Shown one piece after another: positions 1 to 13,420 of a stretch of DNA of 64,000 nt. Below the pieces are notes generated by a model, which saw nothing but the letters and a program-made list of their open reading frames with translations, did no database searches and was not told the origin of the DNA. Position 1 is the stretch's first letter. Each line of letters opens with the position of its first letter. Where the stretch lies: NCBI GenBank assembly GCA_963693365.1, contig CAVNZM010000013.1, positions 2,108,001 through 2,172,000 of the forward strand, given 5' to 3'. A program made the translations under genes and the position numbers. The DNA comes from Amoebidium appalachense. Lineage: Eukaryota > Ichthyosporea.

Positions 1-641
1 ATCGTCGTAATTACGATTAACGAAAGACCCCGATACGAATAAGGTCAGGGTAGATGTCGTAACAGCTTTCGTATCAGGTGTGTAGCATTATAAACGCTTG
101 AATATGTGATTTTCCCTATTTTTTCAATATTTCTGTTCAAGAACAGCACATTCCCCCCCAAGAACATATCTACATCCCTTCTCATGTGCAATATCGAGCC
201 CCGATAAGTTTCCAGGGCTTGTAATCTTGCGGTACTCAATTTGTAAAAACACGTATTTTGAGTTTTGCGACTGGAGGGGCGTTTTAGGCGGGGCTTGCAG
301 CTCCCCAAGAACCCACCCCGTTACGATTAAGAACTTGTCCGTTACGATTGGCCAAAGGGCGATACGGTTAAGCTGGCGAACCCCAGCCCAACCCTGTCCG
401 GAAGGTTCATATACGGCCAATGTAAAAGTATTGTGATTGGTTGAAACAAAAGCACTGTGTCCGATTGGTCATTCTCACATTCAGCAGTGAATCCCGCCGC
501 ACATGAAAACACGTGTGTGTGCTCTTTTCTCTACAGGGCACATGCCATGCTGCACAATTCATCAGTCACATGCACAACTCTTTACACACGCATACGATTT
601 CTCTTCTCCCCCCCTTCCCCCCCCCCCTTCCCTCCGGAGGC

Positions 642-686
<45 letters not shown>

Positions 687-1434
687 TTTCCCCGTGTTTG
701 CTCGAAAACACACGCTCAACCACATCCCATGTGCACCTCGGCACTCGTGCTTGTTCAAGTAAATCCACACACAACACATGGACAGCGGCTGCCAAACTAT
801 TCAAAGAACACATACTGTGCACGTGACCCATAAATATAGCAACAAGATTTGCGATTCATACGACAGCATCAAAGATCTTGAAACTGTATACACAGTGTTT
901 TCCAGGGAAGACTGATCCCAACCACAAGAAATTTATGTTTTGAGCTCGGAGTGTCTGGATCACCAAGCCCAGTGCACTGCGTGCCCCGTTGGGGGGGGGA
1001 GGGGGGGGGGGTATTCTTAAAAAGGGCTATCTTTTATATTTTATTTTTTTTGACCCTATCCCATTGCGGCTGCCATCTCAGCTTGGCCACACGGAGCCCA
1101 TCCTTTGGATGATTAAAAAACACTTGCACACATATCCTTCCGCCAAAAGTGTTGTCCGACACATACACGCAACGACACACACGTGCAAACTACGACACCC
1201 AAAGTTCAGATCAAACAAAGGCTGGCATGGTATGCAACCAGCATTAAAGAGACAAAGATCTTTCGTGATTATGACCTTATGCTACTACTTCGGCTGTCTG
1301 CAAGGAAGCAGCACAAGGCGTGGGCGCCACTGACTTTCTTTGAAAGGACAGAGAGAAGTATGGAGCTGTGTTGCCTAGCGGGAGGCGAACCCATGGTCCG
1401 TCTCTGTATGCAAAAGGTTGGTGGTTAGCGCGCA

Positions 1435-1489
<55 letters not shown>

Positions 1490-2194
1490 ATGTGTGTGTG
1501 TGTGCGCGGCCGTGTGTGTGTGTGTGTGTGTGTGTGACTACATGTGAGCGTGCACGTTGTTCGTGTGTCTGCCTCTGTATGCCTGAGAAAATGCTCCCCG
1601 TGAACTTCTGTTGGGTGTGCGAATGTCCGAGCCGTCCCCATGTGAGCATCTGTTTCATCAAAAGCAGCCTGCCAGACAAAAATGAAATTGCGCAGACGCA
1701 AGATCCGAACGGCTGTGCCACAACATGTGAACAATCCTACAACCTCACTCTACCGGCTATGGTGTTGCTCTTTCCGACCCTCTCTTCCCAACCCAATCAT
1801 CGACGTCTGTTCGTCCTCTATCAAATTCTGAGCCTTTTCCCACAAACACCCAGCTTTCCCCAAACATCACTCCTTTCTGACATCGTCTAAGTAAGGTCCT
1901 AGCTACCGACCTGCCCTTTTGGCCCCTCTTCTCTAGCGCCTTACACCTTCTTTTCTATCTAGTATGTTCACACGTGGCCTCGTGCTCATGCACACACCGT
2001 CTGACTCATACGTTACTATCTTGCTCTCCTTTCTTCTTTTACCAACACGCTCGTTTCTTTGAAGATCCTGCTCTCCTACACTCCCCCCCCCCCCCCCCCC
2101 CAGGCTGTCCCTCCCTCCCCCCTCCCCCCCTCCTCCCTCCCCCCCTCCCCCCTGCCGTCCTATTGCCACCTCGTTTGCACCTGCCCCTTATGGG
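1..2194. other. No gene recognised; simple repeats
   Basis: I find no exon chain here that resembles a known family. The stretch holds a long C tract near 646-686, a G tract near 990-1010, a (TG)n array at about 1438-1535 and a C tract near 2084-2100. Open frames across these tracts translate as Pro/Gly or Cys/Val/His/Thr runs and are composition artefacts. The right edge is the 3' flank of the minus-strand ABM gene. Confidence 0.6.
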
Positions 2195-3123
<929 letters not shown>

Positions 3124-3670
3124 GGTGGCAATTAGTGTGTTTTAGCGGTGTTAAAAGGGGGAAACTGGTTATTAATTAGTCTGTTTTAGCGGTGTTAAGG
3201 GGGAAACTGGTTATCAATGTGAGCGTGTGCCACCAACACCAGCACTCGACATCGAAAACACTGCCTGTGTGCGATGAAGAATTGCTCATCGCCGCCTGAC
3301 CAATGAATCTTTTGTGATGCAAAACCAGCCAATCAAACAGCGTATGTGGCAGGGTATCGAATCATGGGAATGAAATGCACGCCCGGATTTCTAATCCATT
3401 TTTACGGGTAAGCTTAATTTTAAAACATAACAATTCATAATTATATTTAGAAATTCATTATTTGTGAATCTTCAAACCCTGTGCCACCCTCTTCCTTAAC
3501 TTGCACGCGGCCGATGTGCCCGAGAGAGAACTAACGTTCAAGAGAGGCGCATCATGCGGCATGCATATGCTAGAAAAGAAAGCAGGGACGTGTTTTAAAA
3601 GGTTTGGGGTGTAGCTGCCCTGCATCGAGCACTTGAAGCACTTAGTCCTGTTTCGCCGTTTGCTGTCAGG
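3124..3670. promoter_or_regulatory. Divergent intergenic region, ABM / RBM26-27
   Basis: This 547 bp spacer separates the start codons of two divergent genes and so should hold both promoters. Two CCAAT motifs are visible, gaccaatgaat near 3299 and agccaatcaa near 3328. A short direct duplication (ttagtgtgttttagcggtgttaa and a near copy) lies at about 3131-3210. An AT-rich patch follows at 3400-3470. The 5' UTR of the plus-strand gene must fall in the right half. Confidence 0.5.
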
Positions 3671-6600
3671 ATGATCATCAGAGACGAAGACACCCTTCGA
3701 AAAATGGATGCGAGGTTATTTGTCACACAGGTAGGTCTTGTATTCGGCAGGGATGGGGTAAACTCTTCTTTTACTGCAACCTCGGGGTCATAAACATGGA
3801 CCTCTATGAGGGCCTGCTTTCCTTTTAGTGCACGTTTTGTCAGGTGAGAGTAAGAGCACTGATGTTGGCCGCCCACACAGCTTTTCGGGGGACCCGGAGA
3901 TTCTGGGCAAGTTTGTGATGGCGCTGCTGGAGAGGCACGAGGGCAGCCTGGACGAACTCAAGAAGGTGTTTCTGAGCGAGCTGGAGGTCTTCTTGAAAGA
4001 CGGTGAGCTTCCCTGTGCTTGCAGCTTGGGCCGGGTCTGGTTCGCTTGGAGGCGTTTATGGATTCCCTTGCATCTCACTCCCCAGACACAGGGGACATCC
4101 TCTCCCAAAAAGGTAGATTTGCCACCTTGAAACTTCAAGCACACTGCATGTAGCTGACATTCTTGGTGCAGACACGCGGCCGTTTGTGGAGAAACTTCTT
4201 GCGTTTCTAGCGCGCAGTGAGGAGACAGCACGCAGCAGCCGACTGCATGATGAGAGGGCCAGCCTGCTGCGTGCACGGTCACCAGGGGGTTGGGGTAGGC
4301 CCCTGCGTGTGCGGGACCTAGAGGAGGACCTGTACCGCACAAAGAGGGGGAGAGACCTGCTGGAGGAGGAGTACCGCCTGCTTGCTGCCAAGAGGGCACG
4401 ATATGACCCCCTGAGAGGGCTATACGGGGCACCTATGGCTCCAGACCTGCTGAGGGGTGCAAGGTGTGTGGCTGGCCTGCACGTACACGGGGGGTTGGGG
4501 GGGGGAGGCTTGAAAGCAGAAGGGAGTCACGGGGGGAGGGGGGAGGGGGGGGAGGGGCGGCGGCTTGAAAACAGGGGGGAGGGGGAGGGGGGGGGGGGAA
4601 GGCTTGAAAACAGGCAGCTAGAGAGTCACCGGGGGGGGGGATGGGGTGGGGGGGGAGCGGCCGGAGGAGGGGGGAGGAGCAGGGGGCATGAAAACAGGTA
4701 GCAAGGGGGGGGGGGGGGGGGTGTTTGAAAGCACGCGGCAAGGGGGTTACTATGCTGCTGCGTGTTTGACACTTGTTCTCCATCTTTTTGCTTTCAGTTT
4801 TCTGGGCCTTCCTTGCCTTGTGTTTTTTCTGATTATCTTTTATCCTCTCGGCACCGGTCACCCTTGAACAATAGAGCCAGCAGGTGCTTGTATCCGACCG
4901 GCCGTGCACAAGGGCACACGCACATACACATACTGGCATTGCACTGTGTTCCTCTCTCTCACTTCCGCACTTACTCCGTCGCAGCCCACCAGTTCACCCA
5001 AAACCACCATCATCCTCCTCCCCCCCCCCCCCCCCTCTTTGCTAATGAAACATACTCTTTATGTGCGCTTGGCAATCCCCACTGTGTTGTCCATCATAAC
5101 TGTTTTCTTCGTAATCTGCTACGCATTGCAAACCCTCCTCCCCGCCTCCTTCCTCCCTGCTGATGAAGCATACTCCTTACATGTGCTTTGTCGTCTGCAC
5201 TGTTTTGCCTGTGTCACAATGTGTGCTTCGTCCACTGTCACACACTCTAACCCCCCCCTCCCCCTCTTTGGCAGACACCTTAGCGATCTTGAGCTTGTAT
5301 CAGTGGAGGCCCGTCTTCAGCGGCTGCAAGCACTAGACGACCCACTACTGAGAGAGAGGGCACTCAGGGACCCCCTGTTTGACCCCCTCAGGGGGCCACT
5401 GCCCCACCCGATGGACAGGGGCCCTATGTGGCCTCACCCTAGCAGGCCTGGCTCACCCCCCTTTGATGACCTTCTAAGGCGCAGTCCTCCGAGACTCGAC
5501 CCAGATCGGGACGGGAGGGGGAGGCTGGATGATTGGGACAGGGGGAGGGGGAGGAGTCTTCCTAGAGCCAAGTCTATGGCAATGGAAAGAGTGGAAGGGA
5601 GAGAGAGCAAGGAGAGGGGGGTGAGAGACAGGGAGAGGAGTGATGAGGAGGGAAGGAGGGTGCAGCGCAATTCATCAAGTTCATCTCTAGGAAGAGACAG
5701 AAGGGAGGGGGACAGAAGAGAGGGAGATAGGAGGGAGGGGGACAGGAGAGATGGAGATAGGAAGGAGGGGGAGAGGAGAGAGGGAGATAGAAGGGACGGA
5801 GACAAAAGAGACGGATATAGGAGGGAGGGAGACAGAAAGGACGGAGATAGGAGGGAGGGTGACAGAAAGGACGGAGATAGGAGGGAGGGGGACAGAAGAG
5901 AGGGAGATAAGAGGGAGGGTGACAGGAGGGAGGGGGAGAGGAGAGATGGAGATAGGAGAGAGGGGGATAGGAGGGATGGGGAGAGGAGAGATATAGATAG
6001 GAGGGAAGCAGACAGGAGGGAGCGCACAGAGAGCAGAGTCAGCGTGCGAGGCGACAGGAGGGCCACGGAGGAGAGAAAAGACACGAGAGACAGCAAGACA
6101 GACGCGGGCAGCAGGGGAGGAGCAGATGCGAGGGAGCACATCGACTCAGCCACGCAGCAGAGGCCGAGTGAGGGGCAGGCAGGCAAGGAGGGGGGGAAGG
6201 GGGACAATGCACGGGTAGTGTACGTGGGGGACAGTGAGAGGGAGGACAGGCACAGCTCACGTGCAAGCAGCCCCGGGCCCAAGGTGACACTAGTGGTGAG
6301 GGACGACCAGGAGCACAGGCCCGGGCAGGACCCAGCGCCCCTCCGACACCACCCACGGGCACTACATGCCGTGGCGCATGCAAGGCCCCCTGGTGCCCTG
6401 CACCTGCCTCATAGTGGCCCCCTGCCCGTGCCCCACATGCACACACCACCGGCCTTCACAGGCCCCCCCATATGCCCGGCCTTTGCCCATCAGGGATGGT
6501 GCCCCCACCCTGCCTGCCCCCTTGGCCACGTGCACCCCCACCATCCCATGCACCATGTGGGCGGTGGCCCCACCCCCCACGGCCCACCACACATGCCACC

Positions 6601-8339
6601 GAGTGCGGGTCTTCTTATGGCCCCCCACACGGGTGCACCCATGGGACATCCGGGCATGCCCATGCCCCCCGTGCCCCCACCTGGCCCCCCCATGCCCCCC
6701 ATGGGGTATGGACATGTGGGTATGCAGTGGCAGGGTGGGCCATTCCCAGGTCCGGCCGTGCAGGGTACGTGGCGTGGGTGTGGTGTGTGCCTGCCTGCCT
6801 GTGTGTGGTGCGGGCCTGTCTGTGGTTGGTGTGCACGTGGGTGGGTGGGGCGCGCTGACTGTGTATGTGTGGTGTGTGCCTGCCTTTGTGTGTGTGGTGT
6901 GCTGCTGGGGTGCACTGACAGTGTGTGTGTGCAGACACGGTGACACCGTGTGTGCTGCTGCGCAACATCCCGCTGGCTCTCAACACCGAGGGCATGCTGG
7001 CCGAGAGATACAGTGTGTACGGCCAGGTGATGTCTGTGCTGTGTGGCTACAGGCACTGGCAGGATGCAGCCCTGCTCCTATTTGCACACCCTGACTCGGC
7101 ACGGGCTGCCCTGGCTGGGCCCCCCTGACCATGGTCGATGACGTGGGCCCCCATGCCATAAAGGTCGGTGCATGCATAGGCACACAGCCACACGGTTGCA
7201 TATACAGACCCACGGGCGCACACATACAAAGACACAGGTGTGGGCGTGCATAGGCACACGGGTGTACACGGGCGCAGGCACACGGATGCACACGTACATG
7301 GGTGCACACGTCCACTTGCACACGGATGCACACATACACAGACACACATGCAAGCATGCATAGGCACATGGGTGCAAACATGGACACAGACACACATGCA
7401 GGCATGCATAGGCACATGGGTGCAAACACGGACACAGGCACACGGGTGCACACGTACACAGCACAGGCACACGGGTGCACACGGACACGGGTGCACACGT
7501 ACACAGCACAGGCACACGGGTGCACACGTACACAGCACAGGCACACGGGTGCACACGGACACAGACACACATGCAGGCATGCATAGGCACATGGGTGCAA
7601 ACACGGACACAGACACACATGCGGGCATGCATAGGCACATGGATGCAAACACGGACACAGACACATGCAGGCATGCATAGGCACATGGGTGCAAACACGG
7701 ACACAGGCACACGGGTGCACACGTACACTTAGTAGGCAGCAGGCGAGTGCACGCGGCCAGTGGAGACACAAGCTTGCACGTATGCGCACCCACTGGGCGC
7801 AGCAGGCAAAAATAGTCTGGCACCACGGAGCATTGGCCACCCCTGTATGTGCTGACACACTGTGCAGGTGCGCATGGGCACGATTGAGCAGGCCGACATG
7901 GTGCAGGCCCGTCTTGCTGCCGCAGTCGCCCAGGCCAAACCTCCCCAGCCCCCAGCCCCCGTGCAGCCCCCCCCACCTCCACAGCCCGCACCACCGCCAC
8001 CCCCCCCACCTCCCACGGAGGACAAGTCATCTGTGCCGGACAGTCCCAAGGTGTCCTGTCTGCAGCGCCCCAGTGCCTCCCGACTACCCGCCATGCCGCC
8101 CACCCAGCGGCCAACACCCATGCCCGTACCCACACCACCACCCAGCCAGCCCACACACCAGCCCAGGCACCCTGCCCCCAGGCCACGGGGTGGTAGATGG
8201 GGTGGCCCACGTGCAGCTAGGGGTGGATTGCGCCCAACAAGGCCCACAGCACAGGCTCAGACACGGCCGGTAGCGCAGGTGTGTGTGCAAACTTTTGGGG
8301 GGGAAGGGGGGGAGGGAGCTGGTGCTGACGCATGGGCCG

Positions 8340-8381
<42 letters not shown>

Positions 8382-8516
8382 GCACGTGCAGGAACGGTGG
8401 CAGGGACAGGGAGCAAGCAGCAGGCACAGGCCAAGGAGGAGTTTTTGGCTGCATGCCTGGCTGAGCAGAGCAAGCTGGTGGCAGATATCGACAAGAAGGT
8501 ATGACTGCTTGCACGT

Positions 8517-8562
<46 letters not shown>

Positions 8563-10308
8563 GGAGGGAGAAAGGGGGGGGGGGGGGAGAATGATGAGGT
8601 GCAGCAGGGGGTTGGGGGAGAGGGGGGAGAAAAGGATGGGGTGCAGCAGGGGGGTGGGGTGAATGTGTGTGTGTGTGTGGGGGGGGGGGGGGGGTAAGGT
8701 GTGCTGAGATATGTGCAGGTGTATGTTGGGGAGCAGAGGCAGGCAGTCAAGCAGCGGCTCAAGGCCCTTTTGGAGGCAGTGGTGCGGCTCAAGACCGAGC
8801 CTGTGGGCCAGTTTGACCTGCAGAGGGAGAAGGGGGCACTGCCACCACGGCCTAGGATAGTCAAGAAGGAGGAGACTAAGTTGGATAGTGTGGAGGAGCT
8901 ACAGACCATGCTGGAGAGGCTGAAGAACGAGGTAAGAAAATGGGTGGGAGTGGGGGGGGGGGGGGGGGGAAGGGGTGGGTGGATGTGGGTGGGTGGGTTT
9001 TGGGGGGGGGGGGGGGGTAGGTGTGGGTGGGTGGGTGCATATGTGTATGCTGAAAGAGGGACCGTGCATGTGTCTGCAGGACCTGCCTGCCTGCTGGTGT
9101 GCATGCTGGTGTGCCTGTGTGTGGGTGCTTGTGATGGGGGTCCATAGATGTGCTCTGCGCCCCTGTCACCGTGCATGTTCATGCTGTGTGCTGATTGGAT
9201 TTGTTTGCAGGCACTACGGCTTGGGCTCAACCCTGAGGCCCATCTGGCCCCCGAGACCCAGGCCAACCAAGAGCAGGCCCAGGGGGCTGTGGGCGATGCA
9301 GGGGAGGAGTATACCGGCACGCCAGCGCGGCTATTTGTGGGGGGGTTGGAGCCAGATGAGGATATGGCTGCTATTGTCAACCACTTCAAACAGTTCGGCC
9401 AACTGCACGTGAGCTATGCTCTCCTCTATTTGTCTATATGCTCAATGCACATGAGCTTATGCCCCCCGCTATTTGTCTGTATGCTCGATGCACGTGAGCT
9501 ATGCCCCCTCTGTTTGAAAGTTCTCAATTCACATGATTATTCCCCCCTTATTTAGAAAATTATATCCAAGCAAGTTATACCACCTAGGCCCCTTCCTTGA
9601 TACTTGCTGCACGTTACGTATGTCCCCCTCTATATTGACAATACTCAGTTGAGCGAAATTCCACTGTGCCCTCACGCGTACCCCCTGTACGTGAGCTGTA
9701 TCCCCCAGATCACATTGATAGGGGCACCTTGCGCTGTCTGTCCCCCTGATGCCTAAGCAGTAACCCCACTCTGTGTGGGGTGCTGACCCGCCATGTGACC
9801 TACCATGTGCAGGGGGATGAGCCGTACACGCTGTATGAGGATGGCTGCCTGCTCAACTTCATGGACACAGCCCCGGCCCTGAGGGTACGAACCGGCAGGT
9901 GCATGTGTGTGGGCTGGGGGTGTGCTGACTGGGTGTGCAGGCACTGCAGGAGGCCAGCAACATGGAGGGAAGGGTGCTGGATGTGTCGTGGTGGGACGAC
10001 ACGGCTTACACGGTCAGCGCCTAGGCACCCCTCACCAGTGCACACAGTATCTGAACTTGCATGCATGCACACAGTATCTGAACTTGCATGCATGCACACA
10101 GTATCTGAACTTGCATGCATGCACACAGCACCTCGACCTGTACCCACACAACACATGCATGTCCTCATTGCTGGTGCACACATTTGCAGCATTCGCATGG
10201 CCAGCTGCAGTTGCTTGCACCCATCCACTCTGTGCATGTGCACGTGGTCTAGCATGGCTGTGTGCTGACAGTTGGTTGCAGGAGACCGAGGAGCTTGAGG
10301 AGGCATAG
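3671..10308 (+). CDS. RBM26/RBM27-type RNA-binding protein (PWI-like, CCCH, two RRMs)
   Basis: Twelve exons: 3671-3730 (uncertain), 3855-4002, 4172-4463, 5275-6764, 6935-7163, 7868-8278, 8343-8498, 8719-8931, 9211-9408, 9813-9884, 9941-10012 and 10282-10308, about 1122 residues. Domain order matches RBM26/27: an N-terminal PWI-like helix bundle (ILGKFVMALLE, later FVEKLL), an Arg/Glu/Asp-rich repeat, a CCCH finger (C-x8-C-x4-C-x3-H near 6470), RRM1 (VLLRNIPLALN), a coiled coil with Ala-Gln repeats, RRM2 (RLFVGGLEPDEDM), and an acidic tail ETEELEEA. Human RBM26/27 work with ZFC3H1 in PAXT nuclear RNA decay and fission yeast Rmn1 is related; the same role here is inferred. RRM1 needs one extra C in the six-C run at 7120-7125 to stay in frame. 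The first exon and its junction are ambiguous: an acceptor at 3880 with an earlier donor at 3714 also fits. Confidence 0.88.
5695..6030 (+). repeat. Coding purine tract: Gly-Asp-Arg-Arg-Glu repeats
   Basis: Inside exon 4 of the RBM26/27-like gene the sense strand is almost purely purine for over 300 nt. It is built from 12-18 bp units such as gggagggggacagaag, encoding GDRREG, GDRKDG and GERREG blocks. The opposite strand reads Ser-Leu-Leu-Ser-Pro repeats, a shadow frame. The peptide is a mixed-charge Arg/Asp/Glu repeat like those in splicing and RNA-processing proteins. Confidence 0.85.
7168..7735. repeat. Minisatellite in intron 5 of RBM26/27-like gene
   Basis: The intron between RRM1 and the following exon (7164-7867) is mostly a compound minisatellite. 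Units combine ggcacacgggtgcacacg, tacacagcac and atgcaggcatgcatagg blocks. It ends before the acceptor that follows gctgacacactgtgcag at 7867. Confidence 0.85.
8518..8562. repeat. Long G homopolymer in intron
   Basis: A run of over 40 uninterrupted G residues just inside the intron after exon 7 of the RBM26/27-like gene, followed by more broken G runs to about 8695. It is among the longest of several dozen G or C runs of 15 nt or more in this window. Confidence 0.9.
10038..10130. repeat. 27-bp tandem repeat in the last intron of RBM26/27-like gene
   Basis: About three and a half copies of cacacagtatctgaacttgc followed by atgcatg lie in the intron between exons 11 and 12 (10013-10281). The intron ends gtgctgacagttggttgcag. 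Confidence 0.85.
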
Positions 10309-10343
10309 TGGCCACACGTCACAGGCAAGTGCACGTGCATGAA

Positions 10344-10391
<48 letters not shown>

Positions 10392-11447
10392 CTTTCGGAC
10401 AAGTATGTGGATGAATGCTTGTATGTGGGCTTAGGTTGGGATGTAGGTGGGCCTGTGTGTGGGAGAGGGGTGCAGGCACGTGTGTGCTGACAGCAGGGAT
10501 GGCAGTGGGCAGGCCGGGGGATGTGCACGTGCAGACACACGGCAGGCAGAGACAGAGAAAGGGGTTGGTTGGGAGGAGACACGGGGGCAGACACTGCCAC
10601 TGCAACCACACGTTTCTTCCTTTCTCTTCTTCTTCGCCTCATTTTTTTGTCTTGCGTGCGGGGGGGGAGGGAGGGGGGGGGGGGGGGGGGGGGGGGGTTA
10701 AACTAAGGGGGAAAAAAGGGGGAAAAAAAAAAAAGGTTAAAAAAGAAAAGAAACAAGACAAATAACAACAAGAAGAAAGCAAAATACCGGGTGAGGAGGG
10801 GAGGGGGGGGGGGGGGAGGGGGGGGGGGGGGGGGATAGGAGCAAAACAATTTGCGACCAAGGGCGCAAGATCCAAAGCAAGTCACGAAAGAAGAGCCAAA
10901 AAGGTCATGCACGAAGGATCCGAAGGACAAGCAAAGAACAAAAGCAAGTGCAAGGCTCCCGTATGGACACCAACCAGCACACCATCATCCATGCAACATC
11001 TTCCCGTCCGGCCGAGAGAGGACGGCATCAGCCCGAGGCACGTCAACTATCCCATGATGTGTGTTCCCTGCACAGCATGCATGCATGCATGCAGGGAGAG
11101 AGGTCAGGTGATGTGTGCAGCAATCATCTCTGGTGCACACAGTAGGCTCTGTGCGCGGGCACTCTGACGGCAACACGGACATTGGATGTTGACGCTTTGG
11201 GAGGCATGCGCCAGGAAGGGGTGTGGATGAATGGCTGCAGACCTGGGGGGAGGATCGCGGCATCGAAGGATTGTGAGGAGACCGTGTCATCCTGCCACCC
11301 CATCACACTGATAAATAGCTCGGGTCATGCGTAGTTTTTTTTTTTTTGAAGGTTAGCCTGCATGTTAAACCTATCTGCACCTCGAATTAGGGCCTTGGGT
11401 TTCAGACTATTGTTTATACCAAGACATGTATGGCCACAGAAACTGTA

Positions 11448-11492
<45 letters not shown>

Positions 11493-13008
11493 TAAACTTA
11501 CCCGGTGCACTCAGTGGCGCACATCCACACAAGGGCACGCTCAGACACATGTGCATGCACCCGTGGTCGCGCAAGCACACGCGTATAGACAGTTAGCAAC
11601 CACACACAAAGAGAGAAGCAGAGAGAGGGGGGGAGGTACGCACATTCAGGCAACCACACACACACACACACAAACACAGGTGTCACCACCTGTTCTGTTT
11701 GCTGTTATGTGGCCGGTGCGCAGCCGGCACTAGGGCATATATACTTGGTATTTGTGTGTAGGAAAGTTCCGTATGTATTGCGCAATGCCTGCTAGTGTGT
11801 GTCTGTGCCCTTGCCTGATTACTGAAGGCAATAAACCCCAAATGTGCTGGGAATCTACACTTGCCTCCCCACTGTGGTGCATGCCAGCCCCCTGCACGTG
11901 TGCACATGTGCTCACAGTGCAGACGTGGGCAGACATAGCCCACACATGCACACATGCAATGTTTTACACACGTGTCCGCACGTGATGCGCATAATTACCA
12001 ATCAGATTCCTTTCAACCACGTGCACATCTACACACATTCACCAATCAGATTCGTTTTGATCACACACACACACATGTGCACAGGCACAATTGCTGCGCA
12101 CACATCATCACATGGTATGGGCACGTATGGCCCGGCCTCCTGCGTAGCATGTGGCATATGTGCACCATGCATGGGCCCAGCCACCACGCGTACGTGCTTG
12201 GAGCATGCTGCACAGCATATGGCAGATGTTCCCCAATCAAAAAAGACCAACCTGAATAAAAATAATGCGTCGTGTTTGGCAGGTGGCTGGGGGTTTACGG
12301 ACTTTTTATTGATACATACGCGTGTGGGGCCCGGGCCCAGCCTCACTTGATGGCCTACTGTGTTTTCGAGCGCAGTCAATCAAATGCAGCCAGTGACGTA
12401 TGTACATGGTGGGCAACACTTAGAGCCATCATAACCCACTACATCTGGTACTATAGCTATACATTATGGATAAGTAACGGTAGCTCTGAGAGAAAGTTAA
12501 GACACCGTATCACAATATCATACTGTGCAGTCTGAATAAGAGAACTACAGCAGTCATTTTATGACGGATATACGGAGGCGGGGAGGCAGTAAAGATAGGA
12601 AAACTGGCCATAACCTCCGAATTTACGACATTGGCTAACAGATCACACCTGCTACATTTAGCCAAAGATAGATGTGCATGCAGAGGCGAGTAAACCGGCC
12701 CCCACACATAGAACACATACGAGTAGGAGACAACGTCGGCAAAAATTGATTACATCGCCAAGGTGGCTAACCGTGAAAGGTTAGTCTTGTTTGGCCAACT
12801 TTTCCTGAGCCAGTAAAGGCTGCTGCGCTGCCTGCAGGACTATTATATTCTACAAAACAATAATCATTACACCATAATTTTTAGGAACATCTATTGTATG
12901 TTTTACGACCAAAAAGGCGCCTTTAAAGGGTGATAACATGGTTACAAATCCTGCCAGTACCGTAATGCTATGCTGCTGCATTCTCTGCTGCACTGGCGCT
13001 GGCATTGG

Positions 13009-13420
13009 GCAGCCTTACGTAAGCAGGCACACATACTGCAGCCTTACGTAAGCAGGCACAGTGCATGCACACACACAGCAGCCTTACGTAAGCAGGCATA
13101 GTGCATGCACACACACAGCAGCCTTACGTAAGCAGGCACAGTGCATGCACACACATAGCAGCCTTACGTAAGCAGGTACATTGCATGCACACACACAGCA
13201 GCCTTACGGGTGTCGTGGAGAAAAACTCTGTCCGGGGTTATTTATCATTGGTCCAGATCGAATCCAGCTCGATCGGATTGCCCATATAAGGAAACTGGAA
13301 AAACCCGTTTTTACGAAAGGGAGCCCTACGTAAGCAGGCACAGTGCATGCACACACACAGCAGCCGTACGTAAGCAGGCACAGTGCATGCACACACACAG
13401 CAGCCTTACGTAAGCATGCG
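13009..13420. repeat. 40-bp tandem repeat containing CTTACGTAAG palindromes
   Basis: Units of gcagccttacgtaagcaggc followed by acagtgcatgcacacacaca (40 bp) run from 13009 to 13208. About 115 bp of unrelated sequence follows, then the repeat resumes at about 13323-13420. Each unit carries the perfect palindrome CTTACGTAAG and a GTGCATGCAC palindrome. Confidence 0.9.

Noticed and set aside
5434-6282. 282-residue minus-strand frame of Ser-Leu-Leu-Ser-Pro repeats
   Set aside because: It is the antisense of the Arg/Asp/Glu repeat in the RBM26/27-like exon, whose plus-strand frame is supported by flanking domains.
6366-7858. Overlapping minus-strand Cys/His-rich frames, 126-292 residues
   Set aside because: They come from (TG)/(CA)-rich minisatellite in an intron and from the antisense of coding exons. 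No splice or family support.
9941-10024. Stop codon TAG at 10022-10024 as the end of the RBM26/27-like gene
   Set aside because: It is in frame, but a donor at 10013 joined to 10282 gives TETEELEEA-stop, matching the acidic ETEE tail of the vertebrate proteins, and a branch point (gtgctgac) precedes that acceptor. The shorter end remains a fallback.
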